Position numbers and translations under genes: made by a program
The notes under the pieces: model-generated
The model's database searches: none
What the model saw: only the letters and a program-made list of their open reading frames with translations
Told to the model about the DNA's origin: nothing
Assembly (NCBI GenBank): GCA_045579745.1
Contig: JAZNMQ010000070.1
Coordinates: 1-64,000 of the forward strand
Origin: Flemingiibacterium sp045579745
Lineage (GTDB): Bacteria > Bacillota > Clostridia > Oscillospirales > CAG-272
DNA: 64,000 nt
Direction: 5' to 3'
Shown here: in pieces, positions 26,101-35,324 of the stretch
Layout: each line of letters opens with the position of its first letter
Numbering within the stretch: position 1 is the stretch's first letter

Positions 26101-26778
26101 ATGAACAATGAATTCGGAGACACCCATCAGCGGATTGTTTTAGGGGATAATACCAAGAGTCATGTGTCTCCGGCTGTTATTAAACGGTTGCCGAGATATT
26201 ACAGATATCTGCGTGAGCTGTTAAACAGCGATATTCTTCGCATTTCATCGAACGAATTATCGAAGATTATGCACGTTACGGCATCGCAGATAAGACAGGA
26301 CCTTAACTGCTTCGGCGGCTTCGGTCAGCAGGGATACGGCTATAATGTAAAATATCTTTACGGGAAAATAGGCGAGATACTCGGTGTTACAAGAAGCTTT
26401 ACAGCTATAATTATAGGAGCGGGCAATCTTGGCAGTGCTCTTGCATCAAGTCCGATTTTTGAGAAGCGCGGAGTTAAGCTGATTGCGCTTTTTGATGTAA
26501 ATCCTAATATTATCGGACAGCGGATTTCAGGCTATCAGGTTCACTCCATAGATGAGCTTGAGCGGTACTGCAAGACGAATATGGTAAACATTGCCGTGCT
26601 GACACTCCCTAAGGAGGCTGTACAAAAAACCGCGGAGCATTTGTCGGAGCTTGGAGTTAAGGGCTTTTGGAATTTCGCGAGCACGGAGCTTGACCTTCCC
26701 GGCGAGGATGCAGTTGTGGAGAATGTTCACATGGGGGATTCGCTTATGACTCTTTGTTATGAGCTGACTCTTGATTGA
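26101..26778 (+). CDS. rex: Redox-sensing transcriptional repressor Rex
   Basis: The 225-residue protein has an N-terminal winged helix (PAVIKRLPRYYRYLREL, ASQIRQDLNCFGGFGQQG) and a Rossmann domain with the NADH-binding IIIGAGNLGSALAS. Rex binds DNA at low NADH/NAD+ and represses fermentation genes. It leaves DNA when NADH rises. Targets in this window could include the glycyl radical or aldehyde dehydrogenase genes, but no confirmed Rex box (TTGTGAAAT-type palindrome) was found there. The start at 26101 follows GAAAGGA. It may be co-transcribed with the dnaD-like gene 23 bases downstream. Confidence 0.96.
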   Translation: MNNEFGDTHQRIVLGDNTKSHVSPAVIKRLPRYYRYLRELLNSDILRISSNELSKIMHVTASQIRQDLNCFGGFGQQGYGYNVKYLYGKIGEILGVTRSFTAIIIGAGNLGSALASSPIFEKRGVKLIALFDVNPNIIGQRISGYQVHSIDELERYCKTNMVNIAVLTLPKEAVQKTAEHLSELGVKGFWNFASTELDLPGEDAVVENVHMGDSLMTLCYELTLD

Positions 26779-26801
26779 TAGGTAAGATTGGAGGTGTGAG
26801 A

Positions 26802-27773
26802 GTGAAAAAACTGAAATTAGAATATGGCGACAGCGTTTTTTCGCTCCCACGCGAAAATCTTATGACTGCGCTGTCGCAGGCGAGCGAGCAGCACTTAAAG
26901 GTTTTGCTTGTAATAGCTTCCGACGATTCACTCAGAATGGATTACAGCGCAATGTGTGCATCGGTTTGCAAAAAGCTTGACTGCACGCAGACTGCTCTTG
27001 AGCGCTCGCTGAAGTTTTGGAGTGAAACAGGCGTTGTCCGTATTATGGAAACGGCGGATATAACAAATCCGACGGTTACCGCAAAGCCTGTAGTAACACA
27101 GCAATCTCCGACGCTTCCAAGCTATTCAGAGGGGGCGGCGGCTGATATTATGCAAAAAAATCCCGAGCTTTCGGGGGTTATCGAAATGTGTCAGCAGATT
27201 ATCGGCAAAATCTTCACTCCGGCTGAGGTTGAAATTGTCGTTGGACTTTACGACCATTTGCGGCTTGATGCAGAATATATCGTCACATTGGTCGCTTATT
27301 GCAACGGAAATGGCAAAAAATCACTTCGTTACATAGAAAAAACTGCGCTTAATCTTTATGATGAGGGTATCGATTCGACTGAGGCGTTAAAGGATTATAT
27401 CAGACGGCGCGAAACACGCGATGACGATATGTCAAAAATTCGCACGATTATCGGAGCGGGAGCGCGTCAGTTTACATCTAAGGAAAAAAAGGCGTTCGAT
27501 TGTTGGCTTGATGAATGGAAATTCGATATTGATGTCATTACACGGGCATATGAAGTGACAATCGACAACATAAACGAGGTGTCTGTGCCCTATATGAACC
27601 GTGTGCTTGAGAATTGGCACAAATCGGGGCTGACAACAATAAAGGCGGTCGAGGAATCGCTTGCCGCCTACAAAAAGAATAAGGCTGAGGCGGAAAATTC
27701 ACACTCGGGCTTTGCAACCGATGAATTCTTCGAGGCGGCACTTAAACGAAGCGAAAAATATTACGCTGACTGA
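26802..27773 (+). CDS. DnaD-domain replication protein
   Basis: The 323-residue protein has an N-terminal winged helix (about 1-90) and one or two DnaD-type domains (about 110-200 and 205-300; YDHLRLDAEYIVTLVAYC, then IKAVEESLAAYKKNK). DnaD proteins bridge the origin and the helicase loader in Firmicutes primosomes. The start is GTG 26802 with TTGGAGGTG upstream. It precedes the DnaC/DnaI-like gene by 20 bases, the usual pairing, which supports a shared role in loading the replicative helicase. Confidence 0.88.
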   Translation: MKKLKLEYGDSVFSLPRENLMTALSQASEQHLKVLLVIASDDSLRMDYSAMCASVCKKLDCTQTALERSLKFWSETGVVRIMETADITNPTVTAKPVVTQQSPTLPSYSEGAAADIMQKNPELSGVIEMCQQIIGKIFTPAEVEIVVGLYDHLRLDAEYIVTLVAYCNGNGKKSLRYIEKTALNLYDEGIDSTEALKDYIRRRETRDDDMSKIRTIIGAGARQFTSKEKKAFDCWLDEWKFDIDVITRAYEVTIDNINEVSVPYMNRVLENWHKSGLTTIKAVEESLAAYKKNKAEAENSHSGFATDEFFEAALKRSEKYYAD

Positions 27774-27793
27774 CGCGGAATCTGGAGGTAAAT

Positions 27794-28774
27794 GTGGGAT
27801 ACAACAAGGAAAACTACATACGCATTCGTCGTGAATATGCCGATAAAAATCTCCGCGCCAAGGAAGCCGCTCAAAAACGCGCTAATGAGCTTCATGAAAA
27901 ATTTCCCGAGCTTCTGAAGATTGACCGTGTATTATCCGAAACAGGTCTGAATATTCTTGCTGAGTCAATGAAGGGCAGAGAAGGGCTTGAGGAGCGCATA
28001 GCAAAGCTTCGTGCGAGCAACAAGGAGCTTCAGGAGGCTCGTGCGATGTATCTTCAGTCGATTGGCTATCCTGCCGATTACACCTCGGTGAAATATGAGT
28101 GCAAGCTTTGCAGCGATACGGGATTTGTCGGAACAAAGCTGTGCAGCTGTATGAAGCGCGACCTTATTCTCGCAGGATATGAAAGCTCGGGAATAGGCAG
28201 ACTGATTCGTACGCAGAGCTTTGATACATTCAGGCTTGATTATTACAACAGGACCCCCGAGGAGCGTCGAAATATGGAGCGTGTGCTCACATCCTGCCGA
28301 ACATATTCGGAACAGTTTTCGGCTGAGAGCAGTACGAATCTTTTGTTCTGCGGAACGACGGGGCTTGGAAAAACGCATCTTTCGACATCTATTGCTAAGG
28401 TGGTTATTGAACGGGGCTTTGACGTCGTTTACGATACCGCGCAGAATATTTTGTCGGATTTTGAGTACGAGCGTTTTGGAAGAGGATATGGAGATAATTC
28501 CGAATCGAGGACGGACAAATATTTTGAGTGCGATTTGCTCATTATTGATGACCTTGGTACAGAAATGACAAATCAGTTCACCCTTTCCTGCCTCTACAAC
28601 ATTATGAACACCCGTATCAATCATTCAAAGTCAATGATTATCAGCACCAATCTGACGCAGGGAGAAATACGCGACCGTTATAACGACCGTATCACGAGCC
28701 GTTTGTTTGGAGAATTTTTAGTGCTTTTGTTTGAGGGCAAGGATGTAAGACTGCAAAAAGCACTTGGAGAATGA
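27794..28774 (+). CDS. DnaC/DnaI-like helicase loader ATPase
   Basis: The 326-residue AAA+ protein has an N-terminal helical region. It carries a cysteine cluster near residues 105-120 (CKLCSDTG and CSC), as in DnaI zinc-binding domains. Walker A is at Gly187-Thr194 (GTTGLGKT). Walker B is LLIIDDLGTEM. An arginine-finger region NDRITSRLFG follows. It probably loads the replicative helicase with the DnaD protein upstream. The start is GTG 27794, only four bases after GGAGGT, so spacing is short; an IstB role in transposition is unlikely because no istA lies next to it. Confidence 0.88.
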   Translation: MGYNKENYIRIRREYADKNLRAKEAAQKRANELHEKFPELLKIDRVLSETGLNILAESMKGREGLEERIAKLRASNKELQEARAMYLQSIGYPADYTSVKYECKLCSDTGFVGTKLCSCMKRDLILAGYESSGIGRLIRTQSFDTFRLDYYNRTPEERRNMERVLTSCRTYSEQFSAESSTNLLFCGTTGLGKTHLSTSIAKVVIERGFDVVYDTAQNILSDFEYERFGRGYGDNSESRTDKYFECDLLIIDDLGTEMTNQFTLSCLYNIMNTRINHSKSMIISTNLTQGEIRDRYNDRITSRLFGEFLVLLFEGKDVRLQKALGE

Positions 28775-28815
28775 ACTGAATCTGAACTTTTTTTGAAAAA
28801 ATTTTGTTAATTGTA

Positions 28816-28844
28816 TTGCAATTTTTACTAAATTAATGTATAAT
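28816..28844 (+). promoter_or_regulatory. Promoter of the TAXI TRAP operon
   Basis: TTGCAA (28816-28821), 17 bases, TATAAT (28839-28844), 46 bases before the start codon. Confidence 0.6.
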
Positions 28845-28890
28845 TAAGGTGTATTTAGTAAAAAAATATAAATTTGGAGGTAAATCTATC

Positions 28891-29847
28891 ATGACTAAGA
28901 GAATTCTTTCGGTCATTGCTATCGCACTTGTTTGTGTATTCGCACTTGCTTCCTGCGGCGGCGCTAAGATGACCATGGGTACCGGCGGTACCGGCGGTAA
29001 CTACTATGCTTTCGGCAATGTTCTTTGCCAGTACATCAAGAACTATGCAGGCGCTGATGCTGTTGCGGTTTCTACCGACGGCTCCAAGGCGAACATTCAG
29101 GGTATCGACGTTGGCGACTACCAGCTTGGTACTGTTCAGTCCGACGTTATGGCTTATGCTTGGAACGGCACCAACACATTTGCTGAGGAAGGAAAGATCG
29201 ATTCCTTCCGCGTAATCGGCGGTCTTTACGCTGAGTGCGTACAGATCATTACTATGGATCCCGCTATCAAGAGCGTATCCGATCTTAAGGGCAAGTCCGT
29301 TTCTATCGGTGCTCCCGGCTCGGGCGTTTACTTCAACGCTATCGATGTTCTCGGCGCAGCAGGCCTTACCGAGAACGACATCAAGGCTCAGTATCAGAGC
29401 TTCAACGACAGCACCGAAGCACTCAAGGACGGCAAGATCGACGCAGCTTTCATCGTAGCAGGAGCTCCGACTCCCGCTATTACTGAGCTTGTTACCACTT
29501 CCGATGCTTATCTTGTTCCGATCGACGGCAAGATCGCTGAGGATGTTATGGCTAACTGCCCCTACTACACCGTTTACACAATTCCCGCAGGTACATACAA
29601 CGGCCAGGAGGCTGACGTTAAGACTGTTGCGGTAAAGGCTACTCTTATCGTTTCTGCTGAAACTGATGAAAACACTGTATACGAGATCACCAAGGCGATC
29701 TTTGACAATGTTGAAGCAATCTCTGCTGAAAACGCAAAGGGCTCAGAGCTCAGCATCCAGAATGCTACGGACGGTATGACCGCTCCGTTCCACGCAGGTG
29801 CTGCAAAGTACTACGCTGAAAAGGGCGTTACAGTAGTTACCGAATAA
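28891..29847 (+). CDS. TAXI-type TRAP transporter solute-binding lipoprotein
   Basis: The 318-residue extracellular binding protein captures an organic anion for the permease downstream. A lipoprotein signal peptide ends at Cys22 (FALASCGG), so it is anchored to the outer face of the membrane. The mature part begins with the TAXI motif MGTGGTGGNYYAFGN. SDLKGKSVSIGAPGSG is the second strand typical of the family. The start at 28891 follows TGGAGGTAAA. Known TAXI substrates include glutamate and other carboxylates. The ligand here is not established. Confidence 0.93.
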   Translation: MTKRILSVIAIALVCVFALASCGGAKMTMGTGGTGGNYYAFGNVLCQYIKNYAGADAVAVSTDGSKANIQGIDVGDYQLGTVQSDVMAYAWNGTNTFAEEGKIDSFRVIGGLYAECVQIITMDPAIKSVSDLKGKSVSIGAPGSGVYFNAIDVLGAAGLTENDIKAQYQSFNDSTEALKDGKIDAAFIVAGAPTPAITELVTTSDAYLVPIDGKIAEDVMANCPYYTVYTIPAGTYNGQEADVKTVAVKATLIVSAETDENTVYEITKAIFDNVEAISAENAKGSELSIQNATDGMTAPFHAGAAKYYAEKGVTVVTE

Positions 29848-29874
29848 TTCCGTTTTAAATTACAAGCGATATGC

Positions 29875-29903
29875 GGGGGTGTCGCAGAAAAAGCGACGCC
29901 CCC
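29875..29903 (+). terminator. Intercistronic hairpin between binding protein and permease
   Basis: GGGGGTGTCGC (29875-29885) with GCGACGCCCCC (29893-29903), ten Watson-Crick pairs and one G-T pair. The tail (TATCTTATTATTT) is only partly T-rich. Such a hairpin may protect the upstream message or thin transcription, giving more binding protein than permease. Confidence 0.6.
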
Positions 29904-29984
29904 TATCTTATTATTTAGTATGTATGCAAGCTTTCCCGGACGGCTCCGTTATGGGAAATGAAATAACACCGAAAGGAGAGAAAT

Positions 29985-31946
29985 ATGTCATCGATAAATG
30001 AAACACAGACGACAGTGAACACACCGTCAAGTGAAGAGCTTGTCGACGCCGTGATGAAAAAATACGATCGCGAATCCAACGTCCGGATCTGGGAAGGAGT
30101 TCCTAAGGTGATCGTTACTATAGTACTCGCTGCGTTTTCTCTTTTTTGCATCTACGTTACACTGTTTACAACCTGGCTTGAAGAAATACGACTGACTTCG
30201 TTCGTGGCGCTGATTGTGCTCATGGGATACCTTGTATTCCCTGCTAAAAAAGGAGTGCAGAAGGTCAATTATATCCCGTGGTACGATATCCTGCTAATGG
30301 TGGCGGGAACGGCTTCGTACCTCTACTTTACAGCCAATGCGCTGACTATTATTCAGCAAGGCGCAAAGTTTGAAACATATCAGATAATTATAGGTATCAT
30401 CGGTATTATTGCACTTGCGGAGGTTTGCCGACGCAGTGTTGGTTTGCCGATCCTGATCGTAGCGATCGCGTTTATAATCTACGCACTCTTCTTTGGGCTT
30501 AACAATCCGACCTTTGGCGGCAGGGTGAACTATCTTGTGCGCGCATTGTTCTATTCCAAAGAGGGTATCTTATCAACACCGATCAACACCTGCTCCAAAT
30601 TCATCGTTGTGTTTATCATATTCGGTGCATTCCTTGAGCGTACAGGTATCGCGGACTTCTTTATCCAGGCGGCAAATGCTGTCGTTGGCGGATTCTCCGG
30701 CGGTCCTGCTAAGGTAGCGGTTGTTGCGAGTGCTCTTGAGGGAATGGTATCCGGCTCATCTGTTGCAAATACCGTCGGAAGCGGATCGGTCACTATTCCG
30801 CTTATGAAGAGGACGGGATACAAGCCGGAGTTTGCCGCAGCGGCTGAAGCGGCGGCTTCAACCGGCGGACAGATCATGCCGCCTATTATGGGTGCGGCAG
30901 CGTTCTTGATGGCTGACTATGTTGGTGTTCCGTACAGCAACATCATTTACAGAGCAATTCTTCCTGCACTTTTGTATTTTGCAGGTATCTTTATCGCCGT
31001 ACATCTTGAGGCGAAGAAGCTCGGACTTCGCGGCCTTTCCCGCGAAGAGCTGCCGAAGTTTAAGAACCTTGCTAAGAAGCTGTATCTGCTTCTTCCACTT
31101 GCAGTACTTATCTATCTTGTAACATCCAACTCCAAGACTATTCAGACATCTGCGGCAATCGCGATCGTTGTAGCTATCGCGGTAAGTATCTTTAACAAGG
31201 GCAACCGAATTACGCCAAAGCGAATTCTTGAAGCACTTGCGGCAGGCGGTCAGGGTACAATTGCTGTTGCGGCAGCCTGCGGTATTGCGGGTATTATTGC
31301 GGGAACGATCACTATGACCGGTCTTGCAAACATGATTATCAACGGCATCGTAACTCTTGCGGGCAGCCAGGTAATTATCGCGCTGTTCCTTACCATGATC
31401 TGCTGTATCGTACTTGGTATGGGCGTTCCGACAACTGCAAACTACTGCATCATGGCGGCGACATGCGCACCTATTCTTGTCCGTATGGGAGTTCCGCTTC
31501 TTGCAGCGCATTTCTTTGTGTTTTATTTCGGTATCGTTGCAGACTTGACACCGCCTGTTGCGCTTGCGGCATACGCAGGTGCGGCGATCGCGCAGTCAAA
31601 TCCGCTCAAGACAGCGCTTACATCAACAAAGCTTGCAATTGCGGCGTTTATCGTACCGTACGCGTTTGCGATGAACCCTGTAATGCTTCTTATCGATGCG
31701 AGTGGACCGCTCCAGATCGTACAGATCGTCATTACATCGCTTGTTGGTATTTTTGGAATATCTGCGGCGCTTGAAGGATATATCTTTGCTCATATGAATC
31801 CGTTGCAGCGCATTATGAGCGCGGCAGGAGGACTCTTGCTGATTGATCCCAACCCGATCACCGACATTATCGGAATTGCACTTGTTGCCGGTGTTGTCGT
31901 ATGGCAGTATTTTGACAAGAAGCGCAAGCTTAAAATTGCGGCGTAA
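29985..31946 (+). CDS. TRAP transporter permease, fused small and large subunits (TAXI type)
   Basis: The 653-residue protein has about four helices of the DctQ-like part (residues about 35-170), then the DctM-like part with the GMVSGSSVANTVGSG and PPIMGAAAFLMADYVGVPY signatures. The fused arrangement is standard for TAXI transporters. It uses the sodium gradient to bring in the ligand of the lipoprotein encoded upstream. GAAAGGAGA lies just before the ATG. The next gene, uxuA, has its own promoter, but the pairing suggests a sugar-acid or related carboxylate as possible cargo. Confidence 0.94.
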   Translation: MSSINETQTTVNTPSSEELVDAVMKKYDRESNVRIWEGVPKVIVTIVLAAFSLFCIYVTLFTTWLEEIRLTSFVALIVLMGYLVFPAKKGVQKVNYIPWYDILLMVAGTASYLYFTANALTIIQQGAKFETYQIIIGIIGIIALAEVCRRSVGLPILIVAIAFIIYALFFGLNNPTFGGRVNYLVRALFYSKEGILSTPINTCSKFIVVFIIFGAFLERTGIADFFIQAANAVVGGFSGGPAKVAVVASALEGMVSGSSVANTVGSGSVTIPLMKRTGYKPEFAAAAEAAASTGGQIMPPIMGAAAFLMADYVGVPYSNIIYRAILPALLYFAGIFIAVHLEAKKLGLRGLSREELPKFKNLAKKLYLLLPLAVLIYLVTSNSKTIQTSAAIAIVVAIAVSIFNKGNRITPKRILEALAAGGQGTIAVAAACGIAGIIAGTITMTGLANMIINGIVTLAGSQVIIALFLTMICCIVLGMGVPTTANYCIMAATCAPILVRMGVPLLAAHFFVFYFGIVADLTPPVALAAYAGAAIAQSNPLKTALTSTKLAIAAFIVPYAFAMNPVMLLIDASGPLQIVQIVITSLVGIFGISAALEGYIFAHMNPLQRIMSAAGGLLLIDPNPITDIIGIALVAGVVVWQYFDKKRKLKIAA

Positions 31947-32008
31947 AAGCTGACTTGTTGGGACTTGTTTTTAATCGCGGAATCTTTTCGGATTGAACGT
32001 ATTTATTC

Positions 32009-32037
32009 TTGACAAAATGAGAAGATTCATGTATTAT
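32009..32037 (+). promoter_or_regulatory. Promoter of uxuA
   Basis: TTGACA (32009-32014), 17 bases, TATTAT (32032-32037), 30 bases before the start codon. Confidence 0.7.
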
Positions 32038-32067
32038 TATATTAATTAAACGAAGGAGGAGTTACCA

Positions 32068-33123
32068 ATGAAGGAAATGAAAATGACTTTCCGTCATTAT
32101 GGCGATGGCGATCCCGTCAGTCTTGAGTATATCTCGCAGATACCCGGCATGAGCGGCATCGTTTCTGCTGTTTATGACGTTCCACCCGGCAAGGAGTGGA
32201 GTGCAGAGAGTATTGCTAAGATCAAGAACTCTGCCAATGCACACAACCTTGCTTTTGAAGTTGTTGAGAGTGTTCCCGTACACGAGGATATCAAGCTCGG
32301 CAAACCTTCCCGCGATGAATATATCGAGGTTTATCGCCGCAATATCAAGAAGCTCGCCGAAGCAGGCGTAAAGGTTATCTGCTACAACTTCATGCCCGTA
32401 TTTGACTGGCTTCGCTCGGATCTCTCTTACAAGAACTGCGACGGTTCTACCTGCCTTGTCTACCGTGATGAGGAAGTTCTTGCAATGGATCCCAACACAA
32501 AGAAGCTTTCTCTTCCCGGATGGGATGAGAGCTACACGCAGGATGGCCTGCGCGCCCTTTTGACTGAATACAAGTCAATCGACGAGGAAAAGCTTTGGGA
32601 AAATATGAGCTACTTCTTGCACGGAATTATTCCGGTGTGTGAGGAGAGCGGAATTAAAATGGCTATTCATCCGGATGATCCGCCGTGGGGTATTTTTGGT
32701 TTGCCGCGCGTTATCACAAATGCTAAGAATCTCGACCGTTTCTGCAAGCTGGTTGACAGCGAGTGCAATGGTCTGACACTCTGCACGGGCTCGCTCGGAG
32801 TTGCTCCTACCAATAATGTTGTCGATATGATCCGTCATTTCGGCGCAATGAAGCGCATTCACTTCCTGCATGCCCGTAACATCAAGATTACAGGCCCCCG
32901 TGATTTTAATGAAACCGGACATCGCAGCGAGGATGGTTCACTCGATATGTACGAGATCCTTAAAGCGGCATGGGATGTTGACTTTGACGGATATATCCGT
33001 CCTGACCACGGTCGCATGATCTGGGGCGAAACGGGAAGACCGGGTTACGGCTTGTATGACCGCGCTCTCGGTGCTGTTTACATAAACGGCATTTGGGAAG
33101 CAATCAACAAAGAAAATCGCTAA
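32068..33123 (+). CDS. uxuA: Mannonate dehydratase
   Basis: It dehydrates D-mannonate to 2-keto-3-deoxygluconate in the glucuronate pathway. The 351-residue protein has the family start MTFRHYGDGDPVSLEYISQI, then PGMSGIVSAVYDVPPG, and the metal-binding barrel residues around MAIHPDDPPWGIFGLPR. AAGGAGGAG precedes the ATG. A terminator follows at 33201. The rest of the glucuronate pathway (uxaC, uxuB, kdgK) is not in this window. Confidence 0.96.
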   Translation: MKEMKMTFRHYGDGDPVSLEYISQIPGMSGIVSAVYDVPPGKEWSAESIAKIKNSANAHNLAFEVVESVPVHEDIKLGKPSRDEYIEVYRRNIKKLAEAGVKVICYNFMPVFDWLRSDLSYKNCDGSTCLVYRDEEVLAMDPNTKKLSLPGWDESYTQDGLRALLTEYKSIDEEKLWENMSYFLHGIIPVCEESGIKMAIHPDDPPWGIFGLPRVITNAKNLDRFCKLVDSECNGLTLCTGSLGVAPTNNVVDMIRHFGAMKRIHFLHARNIKITGPRDFNETGHRSEDGSLDMYEILKAAWDVDFDGYIRPDHGRMIWGETGRPGYGLYDRALGAVYINGIWEAINKENR

Positions 33124-33449
33124 AAAGACGGTTCATGTTGGGCGTACTCTAAAGGACAGATTTAAATCTTAATAGAGTAAAACACCTATCAACGAGAAAA
33201 GGACAGAGAATTTTTACGTTCTCTGTCCTCTTTTTTGATAAGCACTGCATTTGTAGACACAAATGCTTTCCTATTGAATAATTCGAAATTATATGTTATT
33301 ATTTATGGCAAAAATTGCGAGTTTATGTGGTGATTAATATTAAACTAAAGTTTCTTTCATCGTGCTTTTTATAATCCTTAAAAACAACCATTGATTTGAT
33401 GACTATGAATTAAATCTCTATTGCGGAGAGTTTATAAAAAATCGCTCTG
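33124..33449. other. Intergenic region with terminator and short palindrome
   Basis: No gene is visible. It contains the uxuA terminator, then an inverted repeat, GCATTTGT (33247-33254) with ACAAATGC (33259-33266), around AGAC. The rest is plain A/T-rich sequence leading to the promoter of the XRE gene. Confidence 0.5.
33201..33236 (+). terminator. Intrinsic terminator after uxuA
   Basis: GGACAGAGAA (33201-33210) pairs with TTCTCTGTCC (33219-33228), followed by TCTTTTTTG. Confidence 0.9.
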
Positions 33450-33478
33450 TTGACTCTACCGTTGGTTTCGTGTATAAT
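33450..33478 (+). promoter_or_regulatory. Promoter of the XRE regulator pair
   Basis: TTGACT (33450-33455), 17 bases, TATAAT (33473-33478), 46 bases before the first start codon. Confidence 0.75.
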
Positions 33479-33524
33479 ATAGTCACAAGCTCCGGAACTT
33501 GAATTTTTTCGAGAGGTAAAAAAT

Positions 33525-34388
33525 ATGTGCGAATGTAAGATTGCAGAAAAATTAGTGGAGCTCCGCACTTCAAAGGGAGTAACGCAGGAGGATGTGGCTC
33601 AAAGTCTATCCGTATCAAATAAAACTATTTCAAAATGGGAGAATGGCGCCTCTACGCCGGATCTTCCTATGGTCGTAGAGCTTGCAAAATATTATGGCGT
33701 CACCACCGATACACTTCTCGGACTTTCCGAGGACAAAAAGCAAAGCACAAAAGAAGAAATTCGCTCTTTGTTTGAAGGACTTGACCGTCGCGAATCTGTG
33801 CTAAAAGCATTTGAAACGGTCAAGGCACTTGTGCCTGCGATGTATGGAACGGTTTCTAAATATGATGATGATGTTTATGACAAGGAAAACGTCTTTCCGT
33901 CCGAGATGTCGCATTTTTACCGTTCCAACATTTCGCTTCACGAATTTTTTGAGTTTGTCGCAAGTTATGAAAATGTGAATGTAGCCGTAATGATGCTGCG
34001 AAACAAGGCTAACTTTGCGTGGATGAACGATAACGATAATCAAAAAAGAATCGTTAAGATGTTCAAATTTCTTTCTAACGAAGATGCGCTTTCCGTGCTG
34101 TACTTTGTTCATTCCACTAACTGCTCCGAGAGCTTTACTGCAGATTATATTTCAAAGAATACGGGGATAACCGAAGAACGCGTTTCGGAAATCCTTAACG
34201 AATTCTGTTCTGTCGGTGCTTGTCATTGGGTAACCGCACACCTTGCTGAAGGTGAAGTCAGAGTTTATGAATGTTACGGTGACGGTATAGTCTTGTCCTT
34301 GATCTCTCTTGCTTATGAGGTAATGTGCGGCAGAAACTCCTATGAATATAACTTCAACGGCAGATGCAAGATGATCGGAGGTAAATAA
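33525..34388 (+). CDS. XRE-family transcriptional regulator, first of a pair
   Basis: The 287-residue protein has an N-terminal helix-turn-helix (about 8-62; LRTSKGVTQEDVAQSLSVSNKTISKWENG). The C-terminal part (about 160-270) resembles the winged-helix-like end of the next gene product. The N-terminus of this first protein is CEC, a possible metal or redox pair, but this is speculative. It acts as a DNA-binding repressor or activator of unknown targets. Gene two follows directly (stop at 34388, start at 34390) and is probably translated from the same message. GAGAGG precedes the ATG. Confidence 0.85.
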   Translation: MCECKIAEKLVELRTSKGVTQEDVAQSLSVSNKTISKWENGASTPDLPMVVELAKYYGVTTDTLLGLSEDKKQSTKEEIRSLFEGLDRRESVLKAFETVKALVPAMYGTVSKYDDDVYDKENVFPSEMSHFYRSNISLHEFFEFVASYENVNVAVMMLRNKANFAWMNDNDNQKRIVKMFKFLSNEDALSVLYFVHSTNCSESFTADYISKNTGITEERVSEILNEFCSVGACHWVTAHLAEGEVRVYECYGDGIVLSLISLAYEVMCGRNSYEYNFNGRCKMIGGK

Positions 34389-34389
34389 G

Positions 34390-35217
34390 ATGAGTTTATC
34401 GGCTAATATCAAAAGATTGCGCCTTGAAAAGAACCTAACACAAGAGCAGCTTGCTACAAAGCTTGGAGTATCCGCTCAAGCGGTTTCCAAATGGGAAACA
34501 AGCGAAACATACCCCGACGGGGCGCTTCTCGTTCCTCTTGCAAATGAGCTTGAGGTTTCTCTCGACGAGCTTTTCGGAAACGATTCGGTCACGATGGCAG
34601 ATATTTCGGGCAGAATTGTGAAATTGATTCATAACACCGAGGCAAATGATCGTTTTAATGTTGCGCGTGATATCGGTTGGCAGATCGAGCGCGGCTTGTT
34701 CAACTGCCGTATGGAGATTGAAAAGAAGTACGATCCTAATGAAATCAAGAATCAGAAAAACGCATCCTATATTCTTGATGATAACGGATTTACAATCGTA
34801 TCGAACGGAAAAGAGCCTTTCTTTTCTGTATTTCCGCAGCCGCCAGAGGGATACGGACATTTTTTGGATGATAAGGATGATCTGCAAAAAATCTTTGCAG
34901 CACTATCGCATACGGACACAATTGATGCTTTATGCTATTTGTACCATAAAAACGAAAACTACGTTTTTGAAAGCTCTGTTCTTGCGAGGGATTGCGGCAT
35001 TCCGAGTGATAAAATTGAAGCGGTATTGGATGATTTGTTGCTGTTGAGGGCAATGTGGAAGCAGAATCTTGCCATTAACGGTGAAGAACGTACGCTCTAC
35101 TATTCAAGACCGAGTCACAAACTACTCGCGCTGTTTATCATGGCAAGGCAGATTGGTTATAAAGGTGCTTATAGTTTGCAATCTCACATTAGATACACAC
35201 CGTTTTTCAAGAAATAA
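34390..35217 (+). CDS. XRE-family transcriptional regulator, second of a pair
   Basis: The 275-residue paralogue of the preceding protein has the HTH IKRLRLEKNLTQEQLATKLG and SAQAVSKWETSETYPDG (about 5-60). The C-terminal part (TIDALCYLYHKNE, then PSDKIEAVLDDLLLLRAMW) lines up with ALSVLYFVHSTN and EERVSEILNEFCSVGACHW of the first protein. Tandem regulators with no obvious effector or target next to them are unusual. They may form heterodimers or one may have replaced the other. TCGGAGGTAA precedes the ATG. Confidence 0.85.
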   Translation: MSLSANIKRLRLEKNLTQEQLATKLGVSAQAVSKWETSETYPDGALLVPLANELEVSLDELFGNDSVTMADISGRIVKLIHNTEANDRFNVARDIGWQIERGLFNCRMEIEKKYDPNEIKNQKNASYILDDNGFTIVSNGKEPFFSVFPQPPEGYGHFLDDKDDLQKIFAALSHTDTIDALCYLYHKNENYVFESSVLARDCGIPSDKIEAVLDDLLLLRAMWKQNLAINGEERTLYYSRPSHKLLALFIMARQIGYKGAYSLQSHIRYTPFFKK

Positions 35218-35223
35218 AGTTGT

Positions 35224-35262
35224 ACCGCCGAGAGTAACCGTTTGGTCGCTCCCGGCGGTTTA
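35224..35262. terminator. Terminator between the XRE pair and hom (convergent)
   Basis: ACCGCCG (35224-35230) pairs with CGGCGGT (35253-35259). The stem extends inward with one mismatch, followed by TTTA. It can serve the plus-strand regulators, and on the minus strand the hom gene. Confidence 0.65.
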
Positions 35263-35324
35263 GTTATTCAATTTATTTTCTGCCCTTTAGAGTTCGCCCC
35301 ATGCGAACCGTCATTTTTTAAAAT

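Noticed and set aside
24916..26127. Long minus-strand reading frame (403 codons) opposite icd
   Set aside because: It mirrors the icd gene exactly, is Cys-rich without a family pattern, and has no ribosome binding site. It is a codon-bias shadow.
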